Shown: positions 47,964 through 58,068, counted from the first letter of the stretch. The stretch is DNA of 64,000 bases from Devosia aurantiaca (GCF_011058215.1 NZ_JAALFG010000005.1:93962-157961), one strand, 5' to 3'. Translations and numbers: made by a program. Notes: a model not told the origin generated them from the letters alone.

Positions 47964-48359
47964 TCAGGCCGGAGCCCAATGAAGGAAGTAATCTCGGCTG
48001 TCGGTGAACCAGGTCACGTTGCCGTCTTTGTCGAAGCGTGTCCGCTGGCTCTCTTCGAAGCATCCGAGAAATTGAAAGCCGCTGTATTGTCCGCGGAATC
48101 CGGAGAGCCGTTCTCGCAAGGCATTTGCTACAGATCGCGCTTGGGCCGATGTAAGCCCCCGACTGTCGAACTGGACGCGCGTCTTAACGTACCCGCTGGG
48201 TCCTGCCATAGTGTAATCAGCAACACCCGACACGACGAACATGACTATGTTCGGCAAAGGAGCGCCCTGCACCATCGTATCCCAGTGCAAATTTGTGCTG
48301 ATCAGATCCTTCAGCGGCGGATGGTCCAGCAGAAGGTTCGCAAGGACTTTCTGCATCAT
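47964..48359 (-). CDS. Tail completion/terminator protein (DUF3168)
   Basis: 131 aa (MMQKVLANLLLDHPPLKDLISTNLHWDTMVQGAPLP-type start). The central VQFDSRGLTSAQARSVANALRERL segment fits DUF3168/gpU-like tail completion proteins, which cap the tail tube. Overlaps the upstream HK97 gp10-like gene by four bases. Confidence 0.75.
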   Translation of the reverse strand: MMQKVLANLLLDHPPLKDLISTNLHWDTMVQGAPLPNIVMFVVSGVADYTMAGPSGYVKTRVQFDSRGLTSAQARSVANALRERLSGFRGQYSGFQFLGCFEESQRTRFDKDGNVTWFTDSRDYFLHWAPA

Positions 48360-48793
48360 TTCCCCCTTGCCGCTCGACGCGCCGCAGACTGCACCGCCTT
48401 TTCGATCCCGACGATAAGCTCGTCCTGGATGCGCTGCAGCACCGCGTCCTTTGTTTGATCCCAGGCAGGCCGCATGAACGGCTGGGGCGGGTTGCCGTCG
48501 CCACCGAATTCGCGAAGGTGCCCCTGAGGCCGGCCGTCAGGTCCGACGAAACGTTCTTGTTCTGCTCGCTTGTTGTGTTGTGACTTCTGCGCCCGGGAAA
48601 GCGTGCCGCCGACTTCTATGCTTTCTCGCAGGCCACCGCTATCGACGGGCACCAAAGCTCGCGCCGCCTTGGCAGTAATTTCCCCGGCGTTGTCGAGCGC
48701 CACGCGGCCGATGGCCCGGCGCTTTGTTGGGGTGAACTGTGACAGCGCCTGATCGAGTTCGCGGAGACCCTCGACCTTGACGACGGTCTTCAC
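48356..48793 (-). CDS. HK97 gp10-like neck protein
   Basis: 145 aa with the family start MKTVVKVEGLRELDQALSQF and the helical segment (ALDNAGEITAKAARALVPVD) followed by a Gly/Pro-rich turn. HK97 gp10-family proteins join head and tail. ATGA overlaps on both sides. Confidence 0.85.
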   Translation of the reverse strand: MKTVVKVEGLRELDQALSQFTPTKRRAIGRVALDNAGEITAKAARALVPVDSGGLRESIEVGGTLSRAQKSQHNKRAEQERFVGPDGRPQGHLREFGGDGNPPQPFMRPAWDQTKDAVLQRIQDELIVGIEKAVQSAARRAARGK

Positions 48794-49146
48794 GGCGCCG
48801 GCTCCACTGGCACCAGATTGTCATTTGAGCGCGCCGCGGTGATCTCGATCTCGCGTCGGCGGCCATCGCCCTCTTTGGTGCCGGAAATCTGGTACTCAAC
48901 GTCCTCGCAGATCAGCCGATCAGCAGCGGTCAGCGTCTTGGTCAAGGCATCATAGCGAACGCGGAATCGCGCAGAGACAGAAGCCCCAACCTGGGCAGCC
49001 CTAACCTTCTCTCCATCGCTGACATCTTCCTTCGAAGCCCAGCGTTTGCCGAGATCTGTCCAGCCGCTTTCTGGCTCATTGAACTCATTATAGGTTGTGC
49101 CGTACCGCTGGAGGGTGATGCGGCGATCAAAGTCCCCGGAATCCAT
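48790..49146 (-). CDS. Head-tail adaptor (phage head closure protein)
   Basis: 118 aa starting MDSGDFDRRITLQRYGTTYNEF, then WTDLGKRWASKEDV, then RFRVRYDALTKTLTAADRLI. This is the SPP1 gp16/HK97 gp9-type head closure family. One-base overlap with the connector gene. Confidence 0.87.
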   Translation of the reverse strand: MDSGDFDRRITLQRYGTTYNEFNEPESGWTDLGKRWASKEDVSDGEKVRAAQVGASVSARFRVRYDALTKTLTAADRLICEDVEYQISGTKEGDGRRREIEITAARSNDNLVPVEPAP

Positions 49147-49448
49147 TACACGCGCAACCAGCGGTATGGATTGATTAACGTGCGCGACGACGCCGGCAAC
49201 TCAGCTTCGGCATTGCCGGAACGCTTATCGTACATTGCTGAAATCGCCATGAGCGCAGCGACCTTGAACGTCGCTTCTTTACCATGCGGGACCAGGGAGA
49301 TGTTGCAGTACTGGAGCACCTGCTGCTCGGCAGCATCCATCATGGCCTCGATGAGCGTGTCGTCATCGTCGCCCTCGACGCGCAGGTGCTCCTTGACCTC
49401 GTCGATGGAGTAGAGCGGGCCGAGAGTGGCGATGACGACGTTGCCCAT
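49146..49448 (-). CDS. Head-tail connector protein (gp6-like)
   Basis: 100 aa, almost all helical. SIDEVKEHLRVEGDDDDTLIEAMMDAAEQQV is the classic start of the phage connector QLRG/gp6 family, and it ends LINPYRWLRV. Forms the ring between portal and closure protein. Confidence 0.87.
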   Translation of the reverse strand: MGNVVIATLGPLYSIDEVKEHLRVEGDDDDTLIEAMMDAAEQQVLQYCNISLVPHGKEATFKVAALMAISAMYDKRSGNAEAELPASSRTLINPYRWLRV

Positions 49449-49451
49449 GGA

Positions 49452-49745
49452 TTAGTCCTCGGACTTGCTGTCGCGGGGATTCTTGTCAGCGACATTGACG
49501 TCCTGCTTCCGCAGATTGTCGGCGACTGCATCTTCGTCCGACTTGGTCGGATCGTTAAAGTCGATCTTGTTCTGATCGATCGTGGTGCCCTCGCGAGGAT
49601 TGTTGTCCACGGCAGGATGGTTCGGATTGACGTCTGGTACCACTTGCTCAGGCGCACCGGACGGGCTGAAGGTGGTAGCCGGAGCAATGTCAGCAGTCTG
49701 CTGCTCCGGCGCCGGTGTTTTCGGCGAAGAATTCTTTGCGGCCAT
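49452..49745 (-). CDS. Disordered phage late protein
   Basis: 97 aa, rich in Pro, Asp, Asn and Lys with repeated short NPRE/DNNPREG-like units. No hydrophobic core, so probably disordered. It lies three bases upstream of the connector gene and after the capsid gene. It may be a head decoration or linker; no family recognised. Confidence 0.55.
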   Translation of the reverse strand: MAAKNSSPKTPAPEQQTADIAPATTFSPSGAPEQVVPDVNPNHPAVDNNPREGTTIDQNKIDFNDPTKSDEDAVADNLRKQDVNVADKNPRDSKSED

Positions 49746-49805
49746 TTAGGCCTCCTGGGATCAAAAGGAATAGGGGCTCGGCGACGAAGTCGCCGAACTG
49801 ATGGA

Positions 49806-51079
49806 TCAGCTGTTGACGGCGATCTTCAGCGCGCGCATCGGCTCTGGGTTGTAGACGCCGCCACCAACACGCTTGACCGTGTAAAAGTGGACAAACGGCT
49901 TGTTGGTGTAAGGGTCGCGCAATACCGAGATGCCGATACGGTCGATGACCAGGTAAGTGGCTTCCATGTCGCCATAGAGTGCCGAGATGTTGCCGGCAGC
50001 AACACCAGGCATGCCAGGAACTTCGACAATCGGAGCGCCGTTCAGAGTTGCAGGCTCGCCAGCGACATACGATGGTTGCCATAGGTAGTTGCCCTGGCCG
50101 TCCTTCAGCTTGCGTGCAGCGCCGAGCGACATGCGGTTGATGTAGAGCTTGGCACGAGCGGCGAACTCGGACGGCAGATCGTACATTAGATCGATGAAGC
50201 CGTCGCCGGTCAGTGCCGCGGCAGCGCCGGTGTTCACTGCCTTGATGGCACCCCAGGGGTGGCGAGCAGCATTTGCAGCACCGGTCACATACGTCAGGAT
50301 GCCATAAGGCTTGTTGGTGCCATCACCCGAAAGGAAGGCGATGCCTTCTTGGCGAGCAAACTCGGTGTCGACCTCGTTTGCCAGCCATTCTTCGAGGTTG
50401 ATTGCTGCGTCATCAAGCAACTGCTGGCTGATCGCTGGATTTGCGTAGAGCTCGCCAGGAGAAAAATCGAGCGAGCCAAAGGTCGGCGTAGACGTTGCCG
50501 GCCGCGATGCCGTTTCGCCGACCCAGCCGGATCCGACTGCACGATCATTGAACAGCTTCTTGAACCCGGCGACCGAGATCGAAATTACACGAGCATTCTG
50601 GCGGATCATAGAGATCTGCTTGAGCTTGTTGGTGATCGTGCGATCCCATTCCACCGGTGCAACATAGCCGCCTTCACCGTCCGTGCTCTTTGTTAGAGCG
50701 GAGCTGGGAGTGCCGTGACGCATATGCGCCTTGAAAGCGGCAAAATACTCCGGCGACGTCGCAGGAAGGTCGCCGAGAACAGGGTCGCTGCTGTTGGCTT
50801 TCAAAGCAGCGATCTTTGCATTCAGATCGTCGATGGTGGACTGAAAGTTGCCGACGGCATCGTTGATCCGCTCGACCTTTTCGTCGAGCAAGACATCGGC
50901 CTTGCCCTTGAGCTTTTCCTCGTGAGCGGCCTTGAAGTCTTCGAATGCCTTCTGCAGCGCCGAGATCATGGCGGCCGGATCGTTTGCGTCGGCACGAATG
51001 CCGAAAGGAGTGACGGCACGCGGCAAGGGGCGAGCGCCGTCGAGCCCGCCAGAATGGCGAGCGCGGGAGAGTGCTTCAT
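49806..51079 (-). CDS. HK97-fold major capsid protein (frameshifted near start)
   Basis: About 424 aa. The ATG at 51079 after AGGAGGACC begins MKHSPALAIL; one base lost near 51048-51052 leads into GLDGARPLPRAVTPFGIRAD. The delta/scaffold coiled coil (MISALQKAFEDFKAAHEEKL) is followed by the mature capsid from about residue 120 (SSALTKSTDGEGGYVAPVEWDRTI; YGILTYVTGAA; DRIGISVLRDPYTNKPFVHFYTVKRVGGGVYNPEPMRALK in outline). Good HK97 match. Confidence 0.92.
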
Positions 51080-51089
51080 GATGGTCCTC

Positions 51090-51971
51090 CTAGGACTGAA
51101 GCGTTGCGAGGAGGCCGGAAAGTCCCGACCAGTCGGCGCCAGCGCCAGGCGTGGCTTCATTGAGGGCAGCGCCGGGCGTGCCCTTGATCTTGTTGATACG
51201 AGCGCGAGCTTCGGTGCGAGTATGCCCCGCAGAAACTAGTTCGAGCTCGAGCGCGCGCACTTCGTTGACCTGACGATCCCGGGCTTGGGCGTTTTCGTCG
51301 ACCTTGACCTCGTCAGCATTGAGAAGCGCGTCAGCGAAGCCGCGTTCGATAGCCATGGATCCGGACATAAAGGTTTCATCGTCCATCCATTTGGCCACGT
51401 CAGCAGCTTCGCTTCCCGAGCGCTGTGCGTAGACATCGACCATTGCCTGGTCGAAGGGTTCGAGGAAGTCCGCCGTCTCGCGCATGTCGTGCCGGTTACC
51501 CATGGCGAGCACCCAGCAATTGTGGATCATGATGAATGACGCGGCGCCGATCTCGATTGTGTCGCCGGCCATCGCGATAATCGAGGCCGCAGAAGCGGCC
51601 ATCCCCATGACCTTCACGGTGATGGGTTGAGAATGTTCGCGAAGGACATTGTAGATGGCGATGCCTTCAAACATGTCACCGCCGGGTGAATTGATCTGCA
51701 CTTCGACGGGCCGGTCACCGATCGCGCGAAGCTGAGCCGAAACCTTTTTCGCTGTGATCCCGCCGCCAGACCAAAAGTCTTCCCCGATCACATCGAACAT
51801 GGTGATGATGTTGTCGCCCTGCTCGATAGCCGTGGGACGAATGCCAGCGGCGTCTGCAGACCACTTGTCGAAAACCTGAGGTTTGGTCAGCGCAGACACT
51901 GCCCGGCTAGCCGGCAGAGGCATCGCGCCAGGGCGAGCTTTGGCAAAAACCCGCAGTTCATGCTTGGCCAT
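51090..51971 (-). CDS. ClpP-like prohead protease
   Basis: About 293 aa, S14/ClpP fold. Landmarks are VQINSPGGDMFEGIAIYN, the nucleophile in MGMAASAASIIAMAG, and the His in FIMIHNCW. It trims capsid and scaffold during maturation. ATG at 51971 after GGAGGCCAGG. It overlaps the corrected end of the portal gene by 14 bases and precedes the capsid gene. Confidence 0.92.
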   Translation of the reverse strand: MAKHELRVFAKARPGAMPLPASRAVSALTKPQVFDKWSADAAGIRPTAIEQGDNIITMFDVIGEDFWSGGGITAKKVSAQLRAIGDRPVEVQINSPGGDMFEGIAIYNVLREHSQPITVKVMGMAASAASIIAMAGDTIEIGAASFIMIHNCWVLAMGNRHDMRETADFLEPFDQAMVDVYAQRSGSEAADVAKWMDDETFMSGSMAIERGFADALLNADEVKVDENAQARDRQVNEVRALELELVSAGHTRTEARARINKIKGTPGAALNEATPGAGADWSGLSGLLATLQS

Positions 51972-53231
51972 CCTGGCCTCCATTGTTGGTTGGCTTCGTG
52001 CCCATGACACCCTTGCTTACGGTGTCACCGTCGGCGGTAGCTGGCATATCGTTGATGCTGCGCACTTCGTTCTGCGACATCCAGCCAGGGGCGCCCCCGT
52101 GCCCAGAGCCTTCGCGAAGAAGTCGGCTTGATCCTTGGTCGATCCCCGCAAAAGCGCGGCTGGATTGAATTTTACCGAGAAGAGGTCTTTCTCATCGTCA
52201 AGAAGCAGCGACCTTTCGGCCGCCTGCTGCCAGGCTTCGAACCATGGTCCCAAGGCATATTGGACGAAGAACCGGCCAAGAGCTTCGATCCCAGACCCCC
52301 AGCTGGTTTCGTCAACCATCAGCAGCGGCCGCGGAACACCGGTGACTCGAGCAATCTCTTCGACTTGCATCCTCCGGACTTCGATCAGCTGCGCATCCCG
52401 CGCATTCTGACCGATCGAGACCCACTCAAGCCCTTCTTCTCCGATGAGCGTCTTGCCGGCGTTTTCCGCACCTTCTTTTTCGGCTATGCTCTGCTTGAGC
52501 CGCTCAAAGGCAGGGTCGGAAAGCTTGCCGGGATGTTTCAGCATTCCGCCGACGAAGGCGCCGTTCTTGAACAGGCGGCTCGCAGCAAGTTCCGCACTGA
52601 TGGAAAGCCCGATCGCGTCTCGTGCCTGCTTTACGATTGAGAGGCCGGAAATGCCGTCGAGTGACAGACCGCGAAGGTGGAAAACTTCCTCACCCTTGTA
52701 GACCCGAGCCGCACCTTGGATTGGCCGATAAGTGTAGCTGATCGACCAGTCGTCGTTTTGCTCGATGGAAACCTTATCTGGATCCAGAGGGACGAGTCGC
52801 ACGACCTTCGGCTTGGCTGTTCTAACGTCTTTGGAGCGGATGATCAGAGCGTAGGCGTTGCCTTTTACCAGGGCTCGAAGCTGCATCAGCGTCCGGAAGT
52901 CAAATGCAGTCTGATAGTTGTTTGGCTCACGGTGCAGTAGCCGGTAGAGCGGATGCCCTGTGGCCTTTTCTTTCGTCTGCTCGTCGATGAGCTGCAGCGG
53001 CAGCATGCCTATAGCGTAAGAGATGAGCGACACGGCCCGGAAAAGGGATGTGTTGCGCATGGCGCTTTCAACATTGACCGTCGCGCCAGACGAAGACGCG
53101 TCCCCACTACGCATCAAATCGATGAGCCGAGGGTCATCCAGGCCCAGAAACACGCCGCCAATGCTGGACGCGTGCACATCGACTTTTCCCGCCGGCGCGG
53201 AACGACGGCGAAGGAAGTCGAAGATAGCCAT
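51958..53231 (-). CDS. Portal protein, HK97 family (frameshifted near end)
   Basis: About 424 aa portal ring subunit that docks terminase. Family landmarks are VSLISYAIGMLPLQL, HPLYRLLHREPNNYQTAFDFR, and GVPRPLLMVDETSWGSGIEAL. Near 52094-52099 a G-run loses one base; the alternative frame reads GGAPGWMSQNEVRSINDMP and ends at 51958, overlapping the protease start. Without repair it ends at 52017 with an unrelated tail. Confidence 0.92.
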
Positions 53232-53235
53232 CGTG

Positions 53236-54930
53236 CTAGATCATCCTCATTCCGCGCTCTTCGTAGACCGACGGGCCGCCTTGAGCTTCGGGGTTCCTCA
53301 CCATGACCGTGACGGCGTTGAATAGCGCCATCATCGGGTCGATCTTGGCGTCGCCAGCATTCTGCTTGGTCGCCCGGATCGCTGTCGCCGTCGCTTCAAT
53401 CTTCAGATTGCCCACACACCAGGCCATCATCGGCGAGGCCGCGTGCTTGAATGTCCCATTTGCTAGCCGGCGCTCAGTCGTCTTGATGGCGTTCATCATC
53501 ATGATGCCCTGCGGGGCGCCGATGATCAGGCCCGCATCGTCAGTAACGTCGATCTCTGCCAGAGCCTCGACCATTTCGCCGAGACCAGCAGCGTCGGCTG
53601 CCACACATGCCAAAAGCCCGCGATCCTTGATGTCGCGGATGATCTCGATGATAGCCGAAATGTCCTCGAGCTCGTCGCTGACGATTGTCAGCTCACCGGC
53701 CTTCTTGAAGTCCAGCAGCCGCGGCGCGATGCTCTTGCGCCGCTCCAGCACGCCCATGTGAGCCCAGGCGTGGGTCCACGAAATCCAGTCTTTGCTGACC
53801 TTGTGCCGACCTACCAGCGTCAGCCCGTAAAGATCGTCGAGGCCGCCACCGTCGATGCCCGGCACCACCACCTCGCACATGTCGAGGAAGGCGCCGAGAT
53901 CGGCCAGAGTGCAGCCGATTTCTGCCGTTTCGCCCTTTTTCCAGTAGTCAGCACCTGGCCATCGGTTCGCCCGCAGGTTCATGCCGATTTCGACATTCAG
54001 GTGCTTGGCGAGGAACACGCGCCGCGCGTCCGGATCCAAAGCCTTCTTTAGCTCGTCCTCAAGCCACTCCTGATCGACCGACCGACCCATGTTCGGGTTG
54101 GTGACATAGAAGTTTTCCGGCTCTAGGTATTGTTCCGCAGCCAGCATCTTGGGCGGGAACTCGTACAGGAGCCCGAAGCTCTTCTTGTCCTCGATCTTGC
54201 CGTCGCGAATATCGCGATAGTAGTCGAGCTTCGCTTTGAACACGCCCGCTGGCGGCTCGTCGCTCTGCGTCGACAGGTAGATCACGAAGCCTTCCGGCCT
54301 CGACACCAGGCCGCCGGTCGCTTCGCGCAGCATCGCGTCTGCATGAGGCCGCTTGCCAAACACCCACAGTTCATCGACGAGCACCCTGCCCGCCTTCTTG
54401 CCCGACACGGTGTCCGAGTCGGCGGCGACCACCTTCAGCGCGGCCTTGTTCACTCGGTGCGTAATGGTTCGCATGTGGTCCTGGACGTGAAGCAAGGCTT
54501 CAAGCTCAGGCTCCGCGCGCACCATCGCCGCTGCAGGCTTGAAGCTGTTCTGCGCGACCTCGATCGTCGGCGCCAAGATCAGCAGCTCTTCCGAATGCCT
54601 CTCGTTCAGCAGCAGTGCGGTGACCATAATCCCTGCTGCCAGGGTCGATTTCGTGTTCTTCTTGCTGATCAGAAGCAAGAACTCGCGGATCATCTGCCGG
54701 CCTGTGTCCGGATCGTAAGCGCCAAAGATGGCTGCCACGAAATCGAACACCCACTGCTCGCACGCTTCACCGAACGTCGGCTGACCGGGCACATCGACGA
54801 TGCGAAGTTCCTTGAAGATGCGAACTGCTTCAGCGGCTTCGTGCGGAAACAGTGGCTTGAACGGCACCAGGCTCCGACCGGTAACGATGCGTCGTTCCCA
54901 GTCAGGGCAGGCCGTAGTCCATTCCATCAT
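53236..54930 (-). CDS. terL: Terminase large subunit (TerL)
   Basis: 564 aa packaging ATPase/nuclease of the Terminase_1 type. The Walker A-like segment lies around LLLISKKNTKSTLAAGIMVTAL, with TVSGKKAGRVLVDELWVFG (DE of Walker B). The nuclease domain has acidic clusters (VPGIDGGGLDDLYGL). Four-base overlap with terS upstream; portal follows. Confidence 0.93.
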   Translation of the reverse strand: MMEWTTACPDWERRIVTGRSLVPFKPLFPHEAAEAVRIFKELRIVDVPGQPTFGEACEQWVFDFVAAIFGAYDPDTGRQMIREFLLLISKKNTKSTLAAGIMVTALLLNERHSEELLILAPTIEVAQNSFKPAAAMVRAEPELEALLHVQDHMRTITHRVNKAALKVVAADSDTVSGKKAGRVLVDELWVFGKRPHADAMLREATGGLVSRPEGFVIYLSTQSDEPPAGVFKAKLDYYRDIRDGKIEDKKSFGLLYEFPPKMLAAEQYLEPENFYVTNPNMGRSVDQEWLEDELKKALDPDARRVFLAKHLNVEIGMNLRANRWPGADYWKKGETAEIGCTLADLGAFLDMCEVVVPGIDGGGLDDLYGLTLVGRHKVSKDWISWTHAWAHMGVLERRKSIAPRLLDFKKAGELTIVSDELEDISAIIEIIRDIKDRGLLACVAADAAGLGEMVEALAEIDVTDDAGLIIGAPQGIMMMNAIKTTERRLANGTFKHAASPMMAWCVGNLKIEATATAIRATKQNAGDAKIDPMMALFNAVTVMVRNPEAQGGPSVYEERGMRMI

Positions 54931-55514
54931 TTAGTGTTGTCGACAGCGATCTGCGGTCGCCGGCCAAACCGGCTGGCAACCTCTTCAGCGCGGCGCTGCA
55001 GCTCGTCCTTCTTCCCGCCCGGCGGCGCCGCGGCTTCGTTCAGCGTCTTCATGGCCGTGGCCAAATTCTTCAACGTCGATGCGCGCTCGGCCAATGAAAT
55101 CGCCCTGAGCAACGCCTGACGACGGCGAGGATCGCCCTCTTCGTTGCAGATGAGCTCTTCGAACTCGCCGAGATGCGATGTCACCGACTCCAGTTCGTCG
55201 AGCATTCGGCCGGCGATGCCCCGGGCCCGATCGCTCAACGCTTCGGGCTTGATGCTCGGTGGCGGCAGGATCTCGGCTTGCACGGTGCGCTGCGTCTTCG
55301 CTTGGACGAAGGGGCTTTCCGGCTTTGGCTTGCGCTCCCAGCCTTCTGCCTTGGCCTTTTTGTGCACGGCGGTGTCGCTGATGCCGTACCAGCGGGCGAT
55401 CTCGCGAACACCCATCACACCGGCACGGTAGTCGCGCTCCACTCCAGCCCAGTCTATGGCTTTGTTTTGCTTACGCTTTGGCACTGTAGTTTGCACCTTG
55501 GTTTGCAGTTGCAA
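54927..55514 (-). CDS. terS: Terminase small subunit (TerS)
   Basis: 195 aa. The N-terminal helix-turn-helix (IDWAGVERDYRAGVMGVREIARWYGISDTAVHKKAKAEGW) recognises the packaging site. A helical oligomerisation region and a C-terminal tail that would bind TerL follow. Overlaps terL (ATGA). First late structural gene. Confidence 0.85.
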   Translation of the reverse strand: MQLQTKVQTTVPKRKQNKAIDWAGVERDYRAGVMGVREIARWYGISDTAVHKKAKAEGWERKPKPESPFVQAKTQRTVQAEILPPPSIKPEALSDRARGIAGRMLDELESVTSHLGEFEELICNEEGDPRRRQALLRAISLAERASTLKNLATAMKTLNEAAAPPGGKKDELQRRAEEVASRFGRRPQIAVDNTK

Positions 55515-55661
55515 ACTTCCACAATGGAAAAAATCTCTGTGTGAGGGGGACGCGGGTGCGGAAGGCGAAGACCTTCCAGACTTTCAGATGCCCCCACCAC
55601 TTGATCGCTGGCTGCTGAGGCGAGGAGAGGGCAGGATGAAGCAGACGTATTGGGGGATTCG

Positions 55662-55865
55662 ATGACAGCTGATGCAAAGCTGCTGGCCGTTGTAGTGTTT
55701 CTTTCGGCGCTGCTTTTGGCCACTGCCCACATAATCAGACGAACTGATTACGAGAGTTGTGTTGCGACGACTACAGCAGCCTTGATTGCCTTCAACAAGG
55801 ACATGGCATCGAACCCTCGCTTAGCCATTGGGGTGGCTAAGCAGTGCTCAGGGTTATCGATGTAG
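55662..55865 (+). CDS. Small membrane protein (moron)
   Basis: 67 aa with one TM helix (LLAVVVFLSALLLATAHII) and two Cys outside. ATG at 55662 after GGGGG. Antisense to the terminase/HNH operon, convergent with HNH (12-base overlap). Function unknown. Confidence 0.5.
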   Translation: MTADAKLLAVVVFLSALLLATAHIIRRTDYESCVATTTAALIAFNKDMASNPRLAIGVAKQCSGLSM

Positions 55866-56207
55866 TCCCCGCTCTTCCCTCTGCGCCTCACTATCGTGCC
55901 ATTCCTTCGACACGGCTTCGAGGTTGTTAATGTCCCAGAACAGCTGCTCATCGCCCTTGTGCGGCACCTTGTGGTGGACGACAGGGCTGGTCGGTGCCGG
56001 CGCCTTGCCGGTGAGGATTACGCCAGTGTGCTGGCACGTATAGAGGTCGCGCTCGATCACTGCCTGCCTGAGCTTCTGCCACCGGGTCGAGTGGTACCAG
56101 CCGCGCACCGTTGCGTCTGGGCTGTACTTCATGTCTCGGCGCTCACGCGGTGTGGCTAGGCGGGGCGGAAGCTTGGTCAGCTTAGGCTTGAGTACCTTCA
56201 GCGCCAT
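55854..56207 (-). CDS. HNH endonuclease
   Basis: 117 aa. The HNH core is YHSTRWQKLRQAVIERDLYTCQHTG, then VVHHKVPHKGDEQLFWDINNLEAVSKEWHDSEA (His-His, Asn, His). HNH proteins next to terminase genes (for example HK97 gp74) help terminase cut concatemeric DNA. A shorter start at MKYSPDATVRG is possible. Confidence 0.87.
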   Translation of the reverse strand: MALKVLKPKLTKLPPRLATPRERRDMKYSPDATVRGWYHSTRWQKLRQAVIERDLYTCQHTGVILTGKAPAPTSPVVHHKVPHKGDEQLFWDINNLEAVSKEWHDSEAQREERGLHR

Positions 56208-56249
56208 TGCTTACCCTGCTCCGATTAGCAACGAACCTCGGCACAGGCT

Positions 56250-56375
56250 CTATTCTGGCCTGACGCTTTCCGGCTGCCCTTGCTCTAGTCCTGTGGACTG
56301 GAAGTAGCTCATACCGGCTGCCGCCACGCCGATGATGACGACAATCACAACGGCAATCAGTATTCCTCGGCTCAT
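56250..56375 (-). CDS. 41-aa single-TM membrane protein
   Basis: MSRGILIAVVIVVIIGVAAA is a clean TM segment, followed by GMSYFQSTGLEQGQPESVRPE. The ATG follows GGGAGCTGCAGC. Typical of small phage membrane proteins (holin-like or superinfection-exclusion candidates). Fills the gap between the HNH gene and the plus-strand HTH gene. Confidence 0.5.
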   Translation of the reverse strand: MSRGILIAVVIVVIIGVAAAGMSYFQSTGLEQGQPESVRPE

Positions 56376-56542
56376 GCTGCAGCTCCCTTGATCAATGGCC
56401 GCCAACGGGCGCTACCGACCAAGGTTCATGAGGAACGCCTGTGTTAAAGTCCCGTTTCTCAGCCCAAAGCCTAGCCATACGTAGTTTTCCGAACTGGTCG
56501 ATTGTGGTGCATCGCACGCACTATCTGTTCAGGAGGTCCGAC

Positions 56543-56764
56543 ATGGTAAAAGTTTGTAGATTGAATCAAGCCGTCGCCGATGAGCTCGGAACCATGACCG
56601 GTCCAGAGTTTAAGGGTGCGATGAAAGAGCTCAACGCAACCCTGGATCAGATGGCAAAGTTGCTTGGCATTGGGCGGCGCATGGTTGCTGCTTACCGGTC
56701 AGATCACCCAATTCCGCCGCATATTGCTCTGGCGACTCGGCAACTTCGAAGTTTGCTGGAGTAG
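56543..56764 (+). CDS. Small HTH DNA-binding protein
   Basis: 73 aa. A predicted helix-turn-helix (ATLDQMAKLLGIGRRMVAAYRSDHPIPPHIALATRQL) is of the kind found in short phage regulators. A strong AGGAGG site precedes ATG 56543. Own promoter expected upstream (56400-56540), because it faces the late operon. Confidence 0.62.
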   Translation: MVKVCRLNQAVADELGTMTGPEFKGAMKELNATLDQMAKLLGIGRRMVAAYRSDHPIPPHIALATRQLRSLLE

Positions 56765-56806
56765 GTATACCCTGCTGCTGACTTTGGCTTCAGAACTTCA
56801 AAAACA

Positions 56807-57205
56807 TCAGCCAGCTAGGGGCTGGAACACCGTTTGATCCCAGTAGCGATGCCAGGCGCGCCTGTCGCGGAACTGGTAGAAGCCGCTCTTCCGTTCATGC
56901 AGACCGGGCAGAATGATCGTGGTGCACTGGCCCAACGGCAGATCGACGATGCGGTGAATGTGGTTCGCCGCAATTTGGAAGCTTTGACCGGGCTCGCGAA
57001 GGATCATCTCGCTCGATCCATCCAACTGGAACACCTGCTCCATATAGCCGCCGCTGATGACGAAGCTGGTGAACGGCCAGGGATGATCATGCGGGTCGCC
57101 ATAATCGGCCTGGTTAAACTGGTGAAACACCGCGGCGGCCGGAAGGCCTTCAACGTGGTGTTTTACGAAATGGTCGGCCATCCGCTCTTCACGAAGATGA
57201 AGCAT
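56807..57205 (-). CDS. Cupin-fold protein
   Basis: About 132 aa. The metal-binding pattern DHPWPFTSFVISGGYMEQVF followed later by NHIHRIVDLPLG fits a small cupin. ATG 57205 after AGGAG. Such cupins recur beside phage replication genes, but substrate and role are unknown. Divergent from the protease gene. Confidence 0.65.
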   Translation of the reverse strand: MLHLREERMADHFVKHHVEGLPAAAVFHQFNQADYGDPHDHPWPFTSFVISGGYMEQVFQLDGSSEMILREPGQSFQIAANHIHRIVDLPLGQCTTIILPGLHERKSGFYQFRDRRAWHRYWDQTVFQPLAG

Positions 57206-57265
57206 CGGTAGCTCCTGCAAGATTACCGTCAAGGTGTTAAGAAGAGAAATTTGGGAGATCTTCAA

Positions 57266-58068
57266 ATGCCGACAGAATTAGTTGCCAGTCAATTTCACGT
57301 CGCCGCCGTCTTCAATTGCATCTTCACCGGCGGCCGCGGCACATGTTTTTCGTGGGCCGACTCCAAAGGAACCTACTTCGTGAGCGCGGCGCATGTACTC
57401 AAGGGCGCATGGTCCGGGGACAAGATCGGATTCGCCAGAAGTGGAGCTGATCCGTTCTTAGTAGAGATAAATGACATCGTCTTTGCGGAAGACGGATCTG
57501 ACGTGTGCATCTTCAGCTCAACAAACTTTCGATTGAGCTGGCTGCTCCCACTGAAGGACGACGAGTTCACAAGCATTCAGCTTGGACAAGAGATGATGTT
57601 TCTTGGGTTCCCGCACGGCCTGAGCAACACCATAAAAGGGATGAACGGCTTTTCTACCCCGCTTGTTAGAAAGGCGTTTTTAGCGGAACCGTCGACTTAG
57701 GCGGCGTACAAACCATGATTTTGGATGGCTTTAATAACCCTGGCTACTCGGGAGCGCCCATCTTCATCCAGTACCAGGGACAGGTGGTGCCTTTTGGCGT
57801 GGTGTCCGCCTATCGACACGAGGTGGTGGGGCACTCGTCTGTCTACAAACTAATCGATGGTGAAGAGCAAGCGCTGCCAGACACGTACGTTAAACCGAAC
57901 AGTGGAATGATTTACGCACACTACTGGGATCGCGTTACCCGGCTTCTGCCTAAGCTAAACACCCGAAACCCAACGGTAGCTGAGGAAGACATGCAAACAA
58001 CAATTGCAGAGGCAGAGGCCATCGGTTGGACCATCAGGTCCTATCAAGACATCACAGCAAAAAAATAA
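57266..58068 (+). CDS. Trypsin-like serine protease (frameshifted)
   Basis: About 267 aa when joined. The catalytic His is in YFVSAAHVLKGA, the Asp in IVFAEDGSDVCIFSS, and the Ser in NPGYSGAPIFIQYQGQVVPFGVVSAY. The T-run 57677-57681 lacks one base; repair gives KAFFSGTVDLGGVQTMIL. No signal peptide or PDZ domain, so it is probably cytoplasmic. Isolated trypsin-like proteases on prophages are candidate anti-phage or host-interaction genes; that is inference. Confidence 0.75.
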
